From Gnetum montanum (lineage: Eukaryota > Streptophyta > Gnetopsida > Gnetales > Gnetaceae): 64,000 nucleotides of DNA. Location: contig MNCI01008331.1 in NCBI GenBank assembly GCA_015680685.1, positions 1-64,000 on the forward strand, read 5' to 3'. Of this stretch, positions 10,021 to 22,335 are shown piece by piece. The notes beneath the pieces are model-generated. The model saw nothing but the letters and a program-made list of their open reading frames with translations. It had not been told where the DNA came from and did not search any database. Numbering within the stretch: position 1 is the first letter of the stretch; the number at the start of each line of letters is the position of its first letter. The translations under genes and the position numbers were made by a program.

Positions 10021-10149
10021 TAATCTTGATAATATTAAGATTTTGAGCAATAATCAAAATTTGTCTTTGTTATCTCTTCAACCCTTCATTATCATTTAGA
10101 TGTTTGTATTTTTATCCTTTGAAGTTATGTATCAATGATGGCTATAAAG

Positions 10150-10463
10150 CCAATAAAAATAACTAAAAAACTTTAGGAAAGCATATTTTATATGAAAAGA
10201 CAAAAGCAAAAGGAGAGAAGTTAGTTCTACATGAGGAGGAGTTTTAAATCCTCTCCATTCCTTAACCTATAAATAGAGGCTAAGGCCCTCTCTTGAAGCA
10301 CAAAAAAATAGAGCATATTATTTTATTCTATATATTTAACCTTAGTACATCTTGCATTCTCTAATATAAACAAGCTTAATTTTTTTATTTAAGGATATAT
10401 TTTTTACGAAAGTGTTAAAAATTTATGGTGCAGGAGAGACCAATAAATAAATTTGGTTAATGT
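10150..10463 (+). promoter_or_regulatory. Possible retroelement promoter relic
   Basis: An isolated CTATAAATAGAGG box (near 10269) is followed by a leader-like stretch. No boundary, primer site or coding region could be recognised, so this is only a promoter-like sequence in AT-rich repeat DNA. Confidence 0.35.
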
Positions 10464-11250
10464 AGGAAAGGGGGTTGTTAGATCTCCAAACAATTTACCT
10501 TAGGTTAAATAACAACTCTCACTAGCTAGTTTTCTTAATATAAATAAATTAAAGGTAAAACATAGGATACTCATTTGTACAACAAAGAAAATCTAGAAAT
10601 GTGATTTATAAAAGCTTAGTAAAATAATTTTTTATAAAATGTCATCACCTATAAAGAAAAGACTAGTAAAATAATAAAAGATTTAAATTTATTATATGTT
10701 TATTAAAAAGTCATAGTCATGGTACAATGACCAAAAAATTATTACGTATGAATAGGAACATATACTAAAAATCTTTCTTTGAGATTGGGAAGAAATATGT
10801 TAGATCCCAAAATAATATGTCTCAAGTTACATTTCAATTCTCACTCTTTAATTTATTTAATATAAATAAATTAAAGAGATAGCATGGTACATACTCACAA
10901 GTACAACAAAGTAATTTAGGAAATATAATTCATAAAAGACAAGGAAAATAATTTTTAAGAAACCAATCATCACCTAAAAAAACTAGTGAAATAATAAAAG
11001 ATTTAAATTTATCATATGTTTATTGTAATGTCATAGTCATGATACAAAGATAAAAGATAATATATATGAACAAGAACATACACTTGTGAGGTAGAATAAA
11101 AAAATTTGCTCAATATAAGAAAGGGGGTTTTTAGATCCTAAAACAATTTGTCTCAAGTTAAACTCCTATTTGCATGGGCTATTTTTCTTAGAATCAATAA
11201 ATTAAATGTAAAGAAAATTATACTCTCAAGTACATTAATATTAACTTATA
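10464..11250 (+). repeat. Degenerate tandem repeat, period about 325-330 bp, ~2.4 copies
   Basis: Units begin at about 10464, 10788 and 11118 with variants of GGAAAGGGGGTTGTTAGATC, and continue through a shared middle (ACAACAAAG near 10580 and 10905) and AATAATAAAAGATTTAAATTT. The third unit is partial. Divergence is high and no coding potential is seen. Confidence 0.75.
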
Positions 11251-11598
11251 TGGCTTTGTTATATATTGTTTAACATACCCAAGGGTGTAGGATAGTAGCC
11301 AAGACACTCACCTCCCAAGAATGCTCTCCCATTCTCTCAAGCTTTCTCTTGCTTAATTGCTATTGTGATCATCATCTTGATAATCATCCTTATATTAGGA
11401 GAGTGGAATGGGGGTTTGATTGATTACTTATCTATACTTGGAAGTTTGTTGCTTCCATTGTGCATTGCATTCAAATGCATTAAGCAAGAATAAAGTTCTC
11501 TTCTATTGAGTGAGCTTGGATGGCTTGTGGTTATTGGAAAAAGAAGAAGAAAAATCATTTGTTGATGATAATTAACTTCAAGGATGGTAAGAAATATG
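11251..11598. other. Unassigned AT-rich sequence
   Basis: Nothing recognisable: short chance ORFs only, with A/T runs and a run of AAGAAGAAGAAA. It precedes the start of homology between the two LINE copies. Confidence 0.5.
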
Positions 11599-11756
11599 GA
11601 TATTTGTACTAGTAGCAAGAAATATCGAGGACTTGGCCTCATGAATTATTATAACCATGGTATTTCTCTTGTAGCAAAATGGATTGCAAGGTGAATTAAT
11701 GAAGATGATGTTTGGATGCTCCTTTTAAAAAATAGATTTATGCAAGGAAAACTTAA
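11599..11756 (+). pseudogene. LINE relic copy 2, 5' part
   Basis: GATATTTG.ACTAGTAGCAAG and the following 150 bases match 558-700 of copy 1, giving a GLGLMN...ISLVAKWIAR-like translation. It is cut at 11756 by element B and resumes at about 23355. Confidence 0.6.
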
Positions 11757-12599
11757 TGATGAATCATTTTTTGTTAGGCCTTGATATTAGAGCTCCAAGA
11801 TTGGATCTCATGATGCATTATTAGATATCTAATATTATGGGATGCGTGTTAGCCTATAAATACAACACTTGAATGCACAATCCATCCATTCCATTTCTTA
11901 GTTGTAGCGAAGCTCTTGCAATTTTTCCTTCCGAGAGTTAGAATATTTTCTAAATGCCACAGTAGGAGTCAAGGAAGTGTATGGATCTATATTCGAGCAT
12001 TTTTGTACTTGAGCATGATAATGTGAATGACAATAAAGACAAGCTTTTCCAATTAAACCTTGCAACACTTGGAATAGATTAATGATTTCTTTATGCACTC
12101 AATATTCATGAAATCTACTTTAATGAATTTTAGCTAAGCAATTAATATTGGCTAAATAGAAAACATAAGTATGACCACTTCAAGCATACGTTTAATGCTT
12201 GGTAACCCTAGTCGTACTTAATGCTTGGTAAACCAATGGCGCTATAATGTGTTCAAAATGTGTACGAAAAGTGGGAATAAATGCCTATGTTAGGATTACT
12301 TAAGTGTTAGTTAGTTACTAGATTAATTAGATTAATAACACATTAAATTTACTTTGTGTTTAGCACTTAGGTGATTGAACCATAAACAAAAAAATGATAA
12401 AAATTAGATGCCTCAATTACACTTAACCATACACTTGCACTTCATGAGTGGAATTGAGAAGATAATGATTGTAGTGCTTAAATTCACTACCTAGAACCCA
12501 ATGTAATTAGAGAGCTAAAGTCTACAAAATTCAACTAGCTCGCTTAGTGAATGCTAGTGATTCATATGGTTGAGTGTAGGGTATACCTACCACTTGTCA
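11757..12599 (+). repeat. 5' LTR of element B (843 bp)
   Basis: Opens TGATGAATCATTTT and closes ACTTGTCA. TATAAATA is at 11855-11862. U3 carries spaced GATAT-type half sites (11790-11845), less palindromic than in A, C and D. The block with CTTGGTAACC repeats at 12190-12240 is shared with the other LTRs. Confidence 0.88.
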
Positions 12600-12600
12600 T

Positions 12601-12619
12601 TGGTGCCATTGTTGGGGAC
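12601..12619 (+). other. Primer binding site, tRNA-Asp type, element B
   Basis: TGGTGCCATTGTTGGGGAC after a one-base T spacer; it matches the Athila tRNA-Asp consensus except for C-to-T-type changes. Confidence 0.85.
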
Positions 12620-12749
12620 TTTAGTTAGCTATGTGCACTATGTAGGACTTAGTGAAAATCATTGTAATGAACCTTAAAGTCACAATAATTTAAAATAATA
12701 ATAATAGTTGTAAAAGCACACTAATATTTTCTTTCAATCTAATTCTTCT

Positions 12750-15040
12750 CATAAGGATGATTCTCCACCAAGGTTTGAGCATACATCTAATTAACAAAGA
12801 AATAAATAGTCAAATCCACTAGTGCCCCAACAATACAAAGTGGTATATATTCATCTTGATTAGTATGTGCTAGACTTCACCTTCATCCTGCATCAAGATG
12901 AACAATTGTGGTGGAGGGATATAAAGGACAACATTGTGTTGTTGCCCAATCAATCAGTTCTTGTGATGTTGCAACAAACTCTTATGAGGTTGGGCATCTA
13001 GGGGCTCAATGCTAAATAAGTTGATCAAGATTAAGACTATCAGGATTACGATCTCACTAAGGCAGAACATAAAAGAGATTAGTAATAGGATAGGCACTAT
13101 GAAGCTTTGAAGGGAAAATGGTTCAATAACCTCTTGTTCTTACTAGGCCAAAAAGACAATGAGGATCCCTTATCTGGAGGTTCTTAATTTATTAACTTTC
13201 ATCCCCTTGGTTTTGATAAAGGGGGCTTGAACTAGAACTTACAGTCCACTATAAATAATCTTGGTTTAGGTAAGAACTGGTCCCATGATCATGAGGTATC
13301 CAAAGGTGGGAGTCATGGTAGGGACAAGGAAAAGCATCACGATGATGATCATGGTTGTGACCATAGAAGAGGGGGTGGTAGGCATTGTGGTGATGCCAGT
13401 CCTCCTTCCTTTTCACCTTCATCATCCTCTTTTTCCTTCTCTAGCTTTGATCGAAGCTGTGAAGGATGTGACCATGATGAAGGTGATCAATGGATAAAGA
13501 TGATCATAGAGCCTGTTGAACTAGTTGAGACTAGGGATGTGCGAAATCAAGGGAGGTCCACCACCATGAAAGAAGGGATAGTAGAGAACATCATGGGTAT
13601 CATCATCATCATAGAGGCTATGACCATGATGAGCCTTTACTTATAATGATGAACATGCTGAATATTACAGAGGTTATGAGAATTCCAACAAGGCATGTGA
13701 AAGATAGAAGAATCAAATAATTGGATGTAAATAATATTCTCAAGTTCAAAGGGGGGTATAACTCAGATTCATAGAACCATATTCAAGACTGAACATGGAG
13801 AACGAATGATAAAAATTAAGGTTATCCCCAAGGATGCTCATCAAGGAAGCTAAAAGTTGGTACTAGTCCTTGGAGTTGGAATCAATCTGCAAATGGAGTA
13901 CAATGCTTGAGCTCTTTAATGACAAGTATCAAATGTACTCCTGAGTGTCCAACTTGAGAAAGAGGATCTAAGATTGGAAACAATAAACACATGAACCCTT
14001 GAACATAGCCATGGGTAGGTACTATTCTCTCTTGCACTAATGTCCTAGCCATGGTTATTCTCAAAGGAAGCAGCTCTGCCATATCATAGATGGGCTTCGC
14101 ATAGAAACATGGAGAACTCTTGGGGTTTATGCCCAAGGGAGACTTTCAAATTTGAGGGCCCATCAAATTTAAAGGCTGATTAAGTAGGTTTCTAAAGAAG
14201 AAGGAGAGTTGAGAAAAATAGAAAGTATAGAGGAGTATAATTGAGATCCTTCCATCCCCAAAAGGGAAGTTCGATTTTGTGACAATGAGGATGAGGCACC
14301 ACTTGATGAGGTGGTGAAGTAAAAGACCTTGTTGATTGAAAAAAAAATTCTAAACTTTTGACCAAGGTACACAGAATGTGGAACTCTTTAGATGAAAAAT
14401 TTCAAACCACTTTGAAAATAGCAGAGAAATCCAAAGAGCAAAGTAGTGATCATAATTGCAGAAGAAGGAAGAAAGCTAAACATGCCTATCAAAGGGGGTA
14501 TGGGCAAGGTTGATATAGTAGAGGAGGTTGTGGACTTTGAATTAGATGATGATGGTGGGTGTAACATCTACCACTATGAACATCCTAAGGGATGTTACCC
14601 CATTATGTCACACTTGTAAGAGTCTGGGGTATATGCTCTCAATTCTAGATTGGCTAAGAGGCAAGCATGTAAAAGGTTGTCTTATCCTCAAGGTAACCCT
14701 AGGTAGTTCTACCAACAACAAGCCTACTATCCAAGTGGAGCTTCACCAACCTTTTATGAGGAGTACCAACAACGGTAGCAACCATAGTCATGAGGGATGT
14801 CACCACTAAGGTAATAGTGCCCTTACCAGTAGCTTGATCCATATGGGTACTATGTTCAGAAATCCAGTTCTCCACATGACTCTTCTAGTCATGCTTCATT
14901 CCAGCATCACTACTACCTTCCTAAATACTATAGATTCCAATCTCCAAGAGGGGAAACCCCATTTCCTTACTACCCTTCTCATCCTTTTGTACATGTCCCT
15001 CCACCCTCTACTCAATTACCACTTACTTCATGAATGCAAG
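12750..15040 (+). pseudogene. gag relic of element B
   Basis: Collinear with gag in C and D. The N-terminal part includes PQQY..VYIHLD..V..F.F.LHQDEQLWWRD (12825-12920), followed by a His/Asp/Arg-rich and then Ser-rich stretch (about 13280-13480). The capsid lies at about 13700-14170 (F.GGY, WY.SLELE, LFNDKYQ, IIDGLR). A zinc-knuckle-like C..Y..EHPKGC follows at 14560-14600, then a Gln/Tyr/Pro-rich tail to about 15040. It is broken by many stops and shifts; no ORF longer than about 90 codons survives in the true frame. Confidence 0.75.
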
Positions 15041-15362
15041 GCAAAATTGTAGCCTAGTCACAACAACTTAATGCCACTAGGGCTATTAACTTATAGCTAG
15101 CTCCTCAACCAAGTTTTTTTTGAAAAAAAATCTCAAAAAAGACCATTCTTCCAAACCAACAGTCCTACAAAGTACTCACAAACATATGTGGTTAATAGCC
15201 TTACTTCTCCATCCTTTGCATGTATATCCTTTAAGTCCCCTTCAAATCAAACACCTTCCAAAGTGCATACCATCATATTGATCCATGTGGTAACTAATTG
15301 GATAAAGGATGGTCACCTTCCTAGAAAGAGATCTAATCCTAGGAGTCCCCTTATTCACCTAC
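15041..15362 (+). pseudogene. Protease relic of element B, N-terminal part
   Basis: Spacer and start of the retropepsin region, including THVVTNWIKDGHLPRK (about 15280-15325), which matches C and D. Interrupted at 15362 by nested element B1; the rest is at 17507-17880. Confidence 0.65.
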
Positions 15363-15466
15363 TGATGAGCCACGATATCGCGTGTACCCCCTTGACTGAA
15401 TGAAAACTCATCCTCGAGTTCCTTACAAAATATTGGGAAGGTATGGGATTATTAACTTGAATGATA

Positions 15467-15819
15467 CTAATGGTGAATGGGGAGACATGTGAACAGATCA
15501 TCATTACAATACATGAAAAAATTAGTGTTCATGACAACAAGGGTGAACACTATACACATTTGACATCCAGCCCTATTTGGCAGCTGAGAGAGAAGAGAGA
15601 GAAAGAAAAGAAGAAATCTGTTGCTTCCAACGCCAAGATTGCACCTTTTGTTGTCCATCCATAAGCGCGCCATCAATCTTGTTCCTTGCATAACTGCTTC
15701 AGCACCGATCCAGTCCAAGTGTTCCCTCTAGATCCAATTCGTTGATGTATGATTGCCATCTGCACACACAACATAGTCTTATATTAGCAAGGGTAAATGA
15801 ATCACAATGCAGTTGATAC
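15467..15819 (-). pseudogene. Short 3' ORF of B1 with 60-nt intron upstream
   Basis: On the minus strand, ATGGCAATCA begins at 15759, directly after the acceptor GTGTGCAG (intron 15760-15819, donor AAG/GTATCAA). Homologous to the 3' exons of C (from 32053) and D (from 35284). The product would be about 80 residues and start MAIIHQRIGS; it ends in a Ser/Leu-rich stretch. No known domain is recognised. It is probably the remnant of a larger 3' ORF comparable in place to 4778-7566. Confidence 0.5.
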
Positions 15820-17029
15820 CTTTCCTTAGTGTAAGTTCCATTGGTTGAGTTGTGATATGGCTTATGTGAATTCTGGAGATATAATACTAGTGACTGCCCA
15901 AGGTATAGGGGTTAGGAGAAAATCGAAAAAATTGAACCAGGACCCCCATGACTAAGAGTGAACCTCTGGTAGTGAGAGAATGGAAAAAGATAAGGACTAA
16001 GAAAGATGGAGAAAAAGAGACAACTGTAACCCCAATGAAATGGATGTCAGGGATGGAAATGAAGAAAATAGAAGTTGATTGCGAAAATGTTTAAGGGAAA
16101 GAAATTAACTGATGCACCAAATAGGAATGCTAGTGGGTCCTCCCCAAAGCAGGCTCATGCCCTTAATGCCCTGACATTCCCACATTCAAAGAGTCTGTAG
16201 GCTCTAGAAATGTCATTTGGAAGCAAAAGTTAAAGTCTTAACCACAAGAGTTTACCAAAAAGAAAATAATGCATCAACCAAAATATAGACTACCGATACA
16301 ACCAGAAATGAGGTGGACAATGGAGAAAGAATTATGGAAGGAAGAGAATGGAATGGAGTCTCATGAACAAGGTGGTGTACAGCCCCCTGTGTATTAATGG
16401 TAAATGTGACTTAGTAGATCTCATTCCAAATCCAGCCTCAAACAATCCATATCCAGTGACTTCACATTAATACATTTGGCCAATCCATCCACCTAAAGTA
16501 ACAAGAATGCCTCCATCAAAGAGTCACCACCATCCCAATGAAACAAGAAAAGAGAAAATAGGAAGCAAGAAAGGGCCTTAGTTAGAGGTAACATGTTTGT
16601 TTAGTTCCATAACCAGTGCTTGTAGCCCAGATGATTATTTCTTCTAAGGGATGTGCTTTGAATTCTCACTCTCTCTTTTTCTTTTTTCTTTTTGCATGAG
16701 AACCACACCATGCAAATACTTATTATTTTTATTTTTATTTGCTTAGCTTCTCGATAATGGAGCAATGTTGGAATGGTAAGGAAAACCCAAGAAGAAAACA
16801 TCCAAGCACCCAAGACGATGGCCAAAACAAATGCATCAAGTCCCCTTGAAGTCACATCCCTTTCAATCCTTGAGTCCTTGCTTAGTTTGAGAAATGCCGA
16901 ATCACCGATTCATTGATAGTTCTTATTATTTAAGGAAAGGGACTGTACAGTTCCAAGCCAAGAGAGACCATACAAATTCATGGATGCATGGATAATGTGA
17001 CTCATTGCCTATTATATTAAGGGTTCCCA

Positions 17030-17506
17030 CTTGCCGGACACACCCTAAACTAGTGCAACACTGTTGGGATTACAAAACACTACTCGTTATTGGGTTATCA
17101 AGTGTTGCACACGTGCGGTCGTACTGAATACATTTAACTAGGAGAGTTAAGGGTTGAGAGAGATTAATTATCTAGGAAAGAATTTAGACATTTAACAATA
17201 ATCAAATCCTATTTAGCTTAGTCCACATGCTGCAAGGTTTATCAGAAAGTTCATCTTTATTGTCGTAAACAAATGTGTGCTCAGGTACAATTTGCTCTAA
17301 TAAATATCCGTTCACTTTAAGACTCCTACTGCGGGCACATGGAAATTATTCTAACTCTGGAATGGTAAAAATGCTATAGTTTAGCTAAGGGTCTAAGTCT
17401 AGATGATTGAACAAGGGAAAGCTACGTCTTATTTATAGAACTTGCGGCAGGCCGTGATATCGCAGGGGTAGATGCGATATTGCGTATGTAATATCACAGC
17501 TCATCA
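17030..17506 (-). repeat. Truncated 5' LTR of B1
   Basis: About 475 bp matching the LTR of D on the same strand, ending (plus strand) ...GCTCATCA, the complement of TGATGAGC. The U5 end and primer site are deleted. Confidence 0.8.
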
Positions 17507-18215
17507 CCTACAAATGGCTAGGAATGAGCCTTGTAAGGCTCTTCTAGACTAAGGTTCTAGTATAAATTTTATTTCTCATGAGATGTACAAAGCCTAAAAC
17601 TTTCCTCCACTCAAGAAGAGTAACATTCATCTTGAGTTGGCAAATCAATCCATCACTATTCCCTTGGGCTTGGTAGAGAACATTGTGACCACTGACTATG
17701 GGTGATCTTCTCTTGCTAACTTCCTAGTTATCTATGTTAATAATTGCAAGGGAAACTTTCCAATCATCATGGAAAGGGATTGGTTGAGCATCATTGATGC
17801 ACGATTGGGAATCAAAGACCTCTCCTTGGAGATTTTCAAGGAAAATGCATTCAAGAAGATATAGAAGAAGAAGAGATTTCCATGCATCACATACAATGAC
17901 ATATGCTGTAACTATATGTAGAAATCATGGTCCACAAAAATTACATCCATCATAGCATGTAGACAATGTGTAGATGTGTCTAAAATTCAAAGGTTCCTAC
18001 ATGCAGTAGCCACAAAATAGAAAGTCTCCTAGTGGCTAATAGCTAATCCTAATAGAAACTTAATAATTTACATAGAATCAACTTAGAGCCTGAAAAGTGC
18101 CTACATTAAAGGCATGGACAAGATGGAATGGATCCATTGCCAACTCTTTGATGAACCTAATGATAGTTATTGGGGAGGGTTGGAAATCCCTGAAAACTTC
18201 AAACAAGAGCCCCTA
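17507..18215 (+). pseudogene. Protease relic of element B, C-terminal part and linker
   Basis: Resumes after B1: NEP..ALLD, then LISHEMYKA.N and LELANQSITIPLGLVENI at about 17560-17690, followed by FPIIM...WLSIIDA (about 17757-17800), the C-terminal retropepsin strand. The catalytic D-S/T-G is damaged (TAG after LLD at about 17549). The following linker is collinear with the part that in C and D runs into their deletion. Confidence 0.7.
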
Positions 18216-19260
18216 GAGTTAAAAACTCTACATGTTGGCATGGAATATGTTTTTTTAATAATGAAAAGCCAGTGATAATTGATGCTAACCTCACTCCTAA
18301 ACAAAAAGAGAAGCTATTGAAGGTGATCAAAAACTAGCCAACAACCTTTGCTTGGTCATATCTTGAATTCATCGGAATTGATTCAAGGATATGCTAGCAC
18401 CACATCTATACATATCCTTCCATGAAACCAAAGAGATAGCCAAAGTGATGGTTGAATTGCAAACTCAAGAAGATCATCAAGGAGGAGATTGAACAACTCC
18501 TCAAGTTGGAGTTCATCAATCCCATTGTGGATAATAAGTGGGTTAGCCCACTAGTGATAGTACTAAAGAAAGATGGAAAGTGGAGGGTTTGTATTTGATT
18601 TTAGGTAGTTGAACATGGCGACCTACAAGGATCATTTCTCATTACCATTTGTGGATTAGGTGTTAGACACAATTTTTAGGCATTACTTTTATAGCTTTCT
18701 AGATGGTTATAGTGGCTATAACCAAATTTAGATTGCACTTGAGGATTAAGCCAAAACCACATTCACAAGTCCCTAGGGAAGTTTTTCATATAGGAAGATG
18801 CCATTTGGTTTATGTAATGCTCTTGCAACATTCCAATGGCTTGTCTTGAGCACCTTTCAACAATAGATTGGTAGTGGAATGGAAGTCTTCATGGATGACT
18901 TCTCCACCTATGATGCTACATTTGAGCAAGCCTTGGATCATCTTGAGCACGTGCTAAAAAGTTGTGTGGAGAACAACCTTCAACTTAATTGGTAAAAATA
19001 AGCATCTAATGGTCCAAGAGGACATTGTTTTGGGGCACAGAATACCTCAAAAAGGGATTGAGGTGGGCCTTGAGAAAATTAGGGTCATCCATGGAATTAT
19101 TCACCAACTGGAAACTATCAAAGATGTTCAGTCATTTCTTGGTCACATTGGCTACTATCGGTGTTTCATAGAGAATTTTTCTAAGATCACAAAATTATTG
19201 ATGGAGCTTACAATGAAGGATGCTTTGTTCATCTAGACTGTAGAATTCGAGAATGCATTT
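18216..19260 (+). pseudogene. Reverse transcriptase relic of element B
   Basis: Ty3/gypsy RT landmarks in order: WVSPLVIVLKKDGKWRVC (18540-18592), KDHFSLPF (about 18627), FLDGYSGYNQI (18700-18733), MPFGLCNA.ATFQ (about 18801-18838), the active-site strand VFMDDFSTY (about 18887-18912), NNLQLNW, and a thumb/connection region with VLGHRIPQKGIEV (19027-19065) and FLGHIGYYRCFIENFSKI. Catalytic F-M-D-D is intact, but several TAG and TGA stops interrupt the frame. The FMDD form and the downstream order are typical of the Athila lineage. Confidence 0.85.
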
Positions 19261-19760
19261 CAGCAACTTAAGAAAAAGCTTGTAGAAACTTCAATTCTAT
19301 GATCTAAATGATTCCATATTATGATGGATGCATTAAATGATGTCTTAGGAGCCATGCTCATGCAATTGGATGATTAGAAACAACCTTAATACATCTACTA
19401 CATAAGCCAAAGCATTGTGGGTGTATAGCTGAATCATAGCATAAAGAAAGAGTTGATGGTGGTGGTGTATGCCTTGGAGAAATTCAAGCACTATGTGCTT
19501 GGGTACAAAATGTTTGTACATACAAATGATAGTGCAATTTGGTTTTTGATAAACAAACCAATGGTGAGCCCCCATATCATACAATGGTTTGTGATTATGT
19601 AGGAATTTGATCTTACAATGGTATATCAAAAGGGCATCAAGAATGTGATTTCTAATCACTTGCATTGGTTGAGATGGGACAAAAAAGAGGAGGAGAGCTC
19701 ACTTTATGATCAATTTCATGATGAAATTTTCTTTGTCAGGGCTTTAAATGAACAAGTGTC
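19261..19760 (+). pseudogene. RNase H relic of element B
   Basis: RT-connection RNase H: MMDALNDVLGAMLMQ (about 19321-19365), YYISQSI, KKELMVVVYALEKFKHYVLGYK (about 19447-19510) and HTNDSAIWFLINK, then W....EFDLTMVYQKG. The first catalytic D is kept (DAL). Stops are few (TAG at about 19378 and 19600). Confidence 0.75.
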
Positions 19761-21100
19761 CAATGAACCTAACTTGTATGATGGCATCCTTATCTAACTT
19801 CTCACTCAAGAGATGCCACAAGAGTTGGATAGTAAGAAGAAACAATAAGTTCTTCATCAAGCTAAACATTTCATGGAGATCAATGGACATATTTACAAGG
19901 TGTGTGATGATGGCCTATTTCATTGGTGTGTTCCTGATGTTGCTTAGTTGCATGTCCTCCAAGATGCTCATGAACGTCCTTATGGGGGCCACTATATTGG
20001 GAGATGCATGGCCATTGAGATCCTAGTGGTAGGGTATTATTGGTCAACACTCTTTAGGGATGCTCATCAATTCATCCACTCTTATGAATGCTACCAACAT
20101 GATGGTAGGATGAGCTCTTGTATGGAGAAACCTCAATAGTGGATCCAAACACTAGAATCCTTTGATATTTGGGGCATTGACTTCATGGGTCCCATCACAT
20201 CCATGTCAAATGGAAAGGCATACATCATAGTCATTGTTAACTACTATACAAAATAGGTAGAAGCACCAACCATCACTAATTGTACATCTTCTACATTTTT
20301 TTGGTTTTTACAACAAAATGTTATAAATAGGTTTGGTATGCCATGTGCACTTATTTTTGAAAATGATCCTCACTTTACAAGTAATACCTTCTGGAAGCTC
20401 ATGCAACACTTGGGGGTTGAACATAAATTAACAACATCTTATCACCCTCAAGCCAATGGTCAAGTGCAGGTAACAAATAGGAAAATCACTAAGATCTCAA
20501 TAAGAACATTTAGAAGATACAGAAGAGACTGGAGCATGAAACTCAACGATGTTCTTTGGGCCTACTGCTCCACCTGAAAACTTCCTATAGGCTATTCACC
20601 CTATAAGCTGGTGTGCAAAAAAAATACCAACTCTTCCTATCAACAATCTAAGCTTTGTACACTTTCAACAACTTGTGATCATGACCTTGACCTAGGTCTA
20701 GCACAAAAAAAAAAAGACTAATGAACTTTAACTTGCTAGACGAGAACTAATTGGTAGCCTTGTTATCTAACAAGTTACACAAGAAATTCAACAAGCAACA
20801 CCATGACCTCAAAATAAGGAAAGTAATGTCAACCAAGAGATAAGGTCCTTTACTAGAACCCCACACATGTGCCACAAAGAACTAAGTTCTAGACATTTTG
20901 GGATGGTTCTTACATCATCTATGAAACCTTTTCTTTTGGGACCATGTTGATATATAAACCCAAAAGCCAAAATAATAAATTGTTGATTAACATACAACAA
21001 ATCAAACCTTTCCATGAGCCTAAGAGAGCTAGTGACCACAACACCTCCTCGAATGGACAAGCATGCTTAGCATTTCGTATCTCATCCTTCTAACTTAGTT
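19761..21100 (+). pseudogene. Integrase relic of element B
   Basis: Zinc-binding N-terminal domain near 19940-20110 (HVLQDAHE..YGGHY, WS.L.RDAHQF, ECYQHDGR). Core from about 20157: the first catalytic Asp is in FDIWGIDFMGP; the second site reads ENDPHF where DNG is expected; the third reads YHPQANGQVQVTN with Gln where the catalytic Glu should be (20440-20475). Integrase is therefore dead at two of three catalytic positions as well as by stops. The gene ends with SSNLVV.EMAM (about 21085-21118). Confidence 0.8.
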
Positions 21101-22335
21101 GTGAGGGAGATGGCCATGCATTTTGATCATACAAAGTCGCTTCTCAATTTTTACACTTTTTTGTTTTACATCATTTTTTGTTTTACAACATTGTTAGTAA
21201 AATTTTTATTTCTTACATATTTTACAATTTATTCTATATTTTACTTTGTTTGGTTTGAATTTCTTTTACACTTTTCTTATGTTTATTTTGTCTTTTTTTT
21301 CCCTTCTTGCTAATAGGACACAGTGTAGATGTGGGTACTATTGATGAAAACTTGTACTATAATGTTGTTTGATTACTAATGTCTAGAATCTATCTTTGAA
21401 TTTTGATATTGATAACTAAGACATGGTTTCATTTTCATGAAACAAGTGGTGAGTCCACATCATCCACTCATTCACAAAACTCTATGGTGTTCCTTGTTTT
21501 GGAAATATGAGGTCCCTTCCTTAATAAAACTTTTAACAAGCTTGTGACCTTGGAAATTTTCAAACTTGCAAAGGATTAAATGGATTGATAAGGGTGTGAC
21601 TTTAAGGGGATTCAATACTCTCTATACTTACCTACCTTTTTGAGTGCATGAGTATTTTCATGGATTTCTCACTACTCCTTTATCAACCAATAATAGGAAG
21701 CTAAGAGTCTTTGCATGGTGTGATTTCCATTCAAAAAAATCATAAAAACATAAAACTCAAAAAAAATTATGGGAGTTTAAAGCACACCCCTTAGACGAAA
21801 TAATAGGCTACAAGCACTAGTTATGGGACTAGAAAGATATGTTACCCATGCTTGAAGGTCCCCTCTAACTAAGGTCCTTTCTCACTTCCTGCTTCTTTTT
21901 TCTTCTTGATTTTGTTGTGATCACAAATGGCACCAAAAGTAAAGCATGGTTTGGAAGTGAGACCATTCCAACTAAAGGATAAGTGACCTAGAGAGGGAAG
22001 GAGTTAATAGCCTGAAAAACCTCAAGAGTAGGTAGTAGAAGCCATGAAACAAGACCTCTTTGGGACCATTTGATCTTCTCCCTCATCTTCAAAGTTGCTA
22101 GATGGGTTTGGATGTCAATTTTTCCTAGGGTATTCAATTTTATTATCATGAACATCAAATTTTATAAAAGATTATAAATCCATACACTTGGGCACTTAGT
22201 GTCTGTTTGTTTGGCTTAAGTCAATTGTTGTGCAAATTAGGTAGTCAATAATCCCATACCTTCCCAATATTTTATAAAGAACTTGTTCCTTTTTTTGTTC
22301 ACTCGAGGATGCATTTTCATTTAGTCATGAGGGTA
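21101..22335 (+). other. 3' non-coding region of element B
   Basis: Begins at a polypurine-like motif (TTAGTTGTGAGGGAGATGG, 21095-21113). It continues with a T-rich stretch with TTTTTTGTTTTACA units (21145-21290), sequence collinear with 30660-31250 of C, a short ATGGCACCAAAAG start near 21927 with no sustained frame, and ends at the terminal polypurine tract AGTCATGAGGGTA (22323-22335). No coding sequence is supported. Confidence 0.7.

Larger units (their letters stand above)
15363..17506 (-). mobile_element. Element B1: short internally deleted relative, nested in B protease
   Basis: Bounded by the target duplication CCTAC (15358-15362 and 17507-17511). On the minus strand: partial 5' LTR (about 17030-17506, TATA at 17430-17437, palindromes at 17457-17498), then directly the 3' half of the 3' region, a short 3' ORF behind a 60-nt intron, the polypurine tract (15385-15401 on plus: TACCCCCTTGACTGAAT) and only about 22 bp of 3' LTR. 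The join at about 17030 links mid-LTR to the 3' region, so primer site, gag and pol are all gone. Confidence 0.85.
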
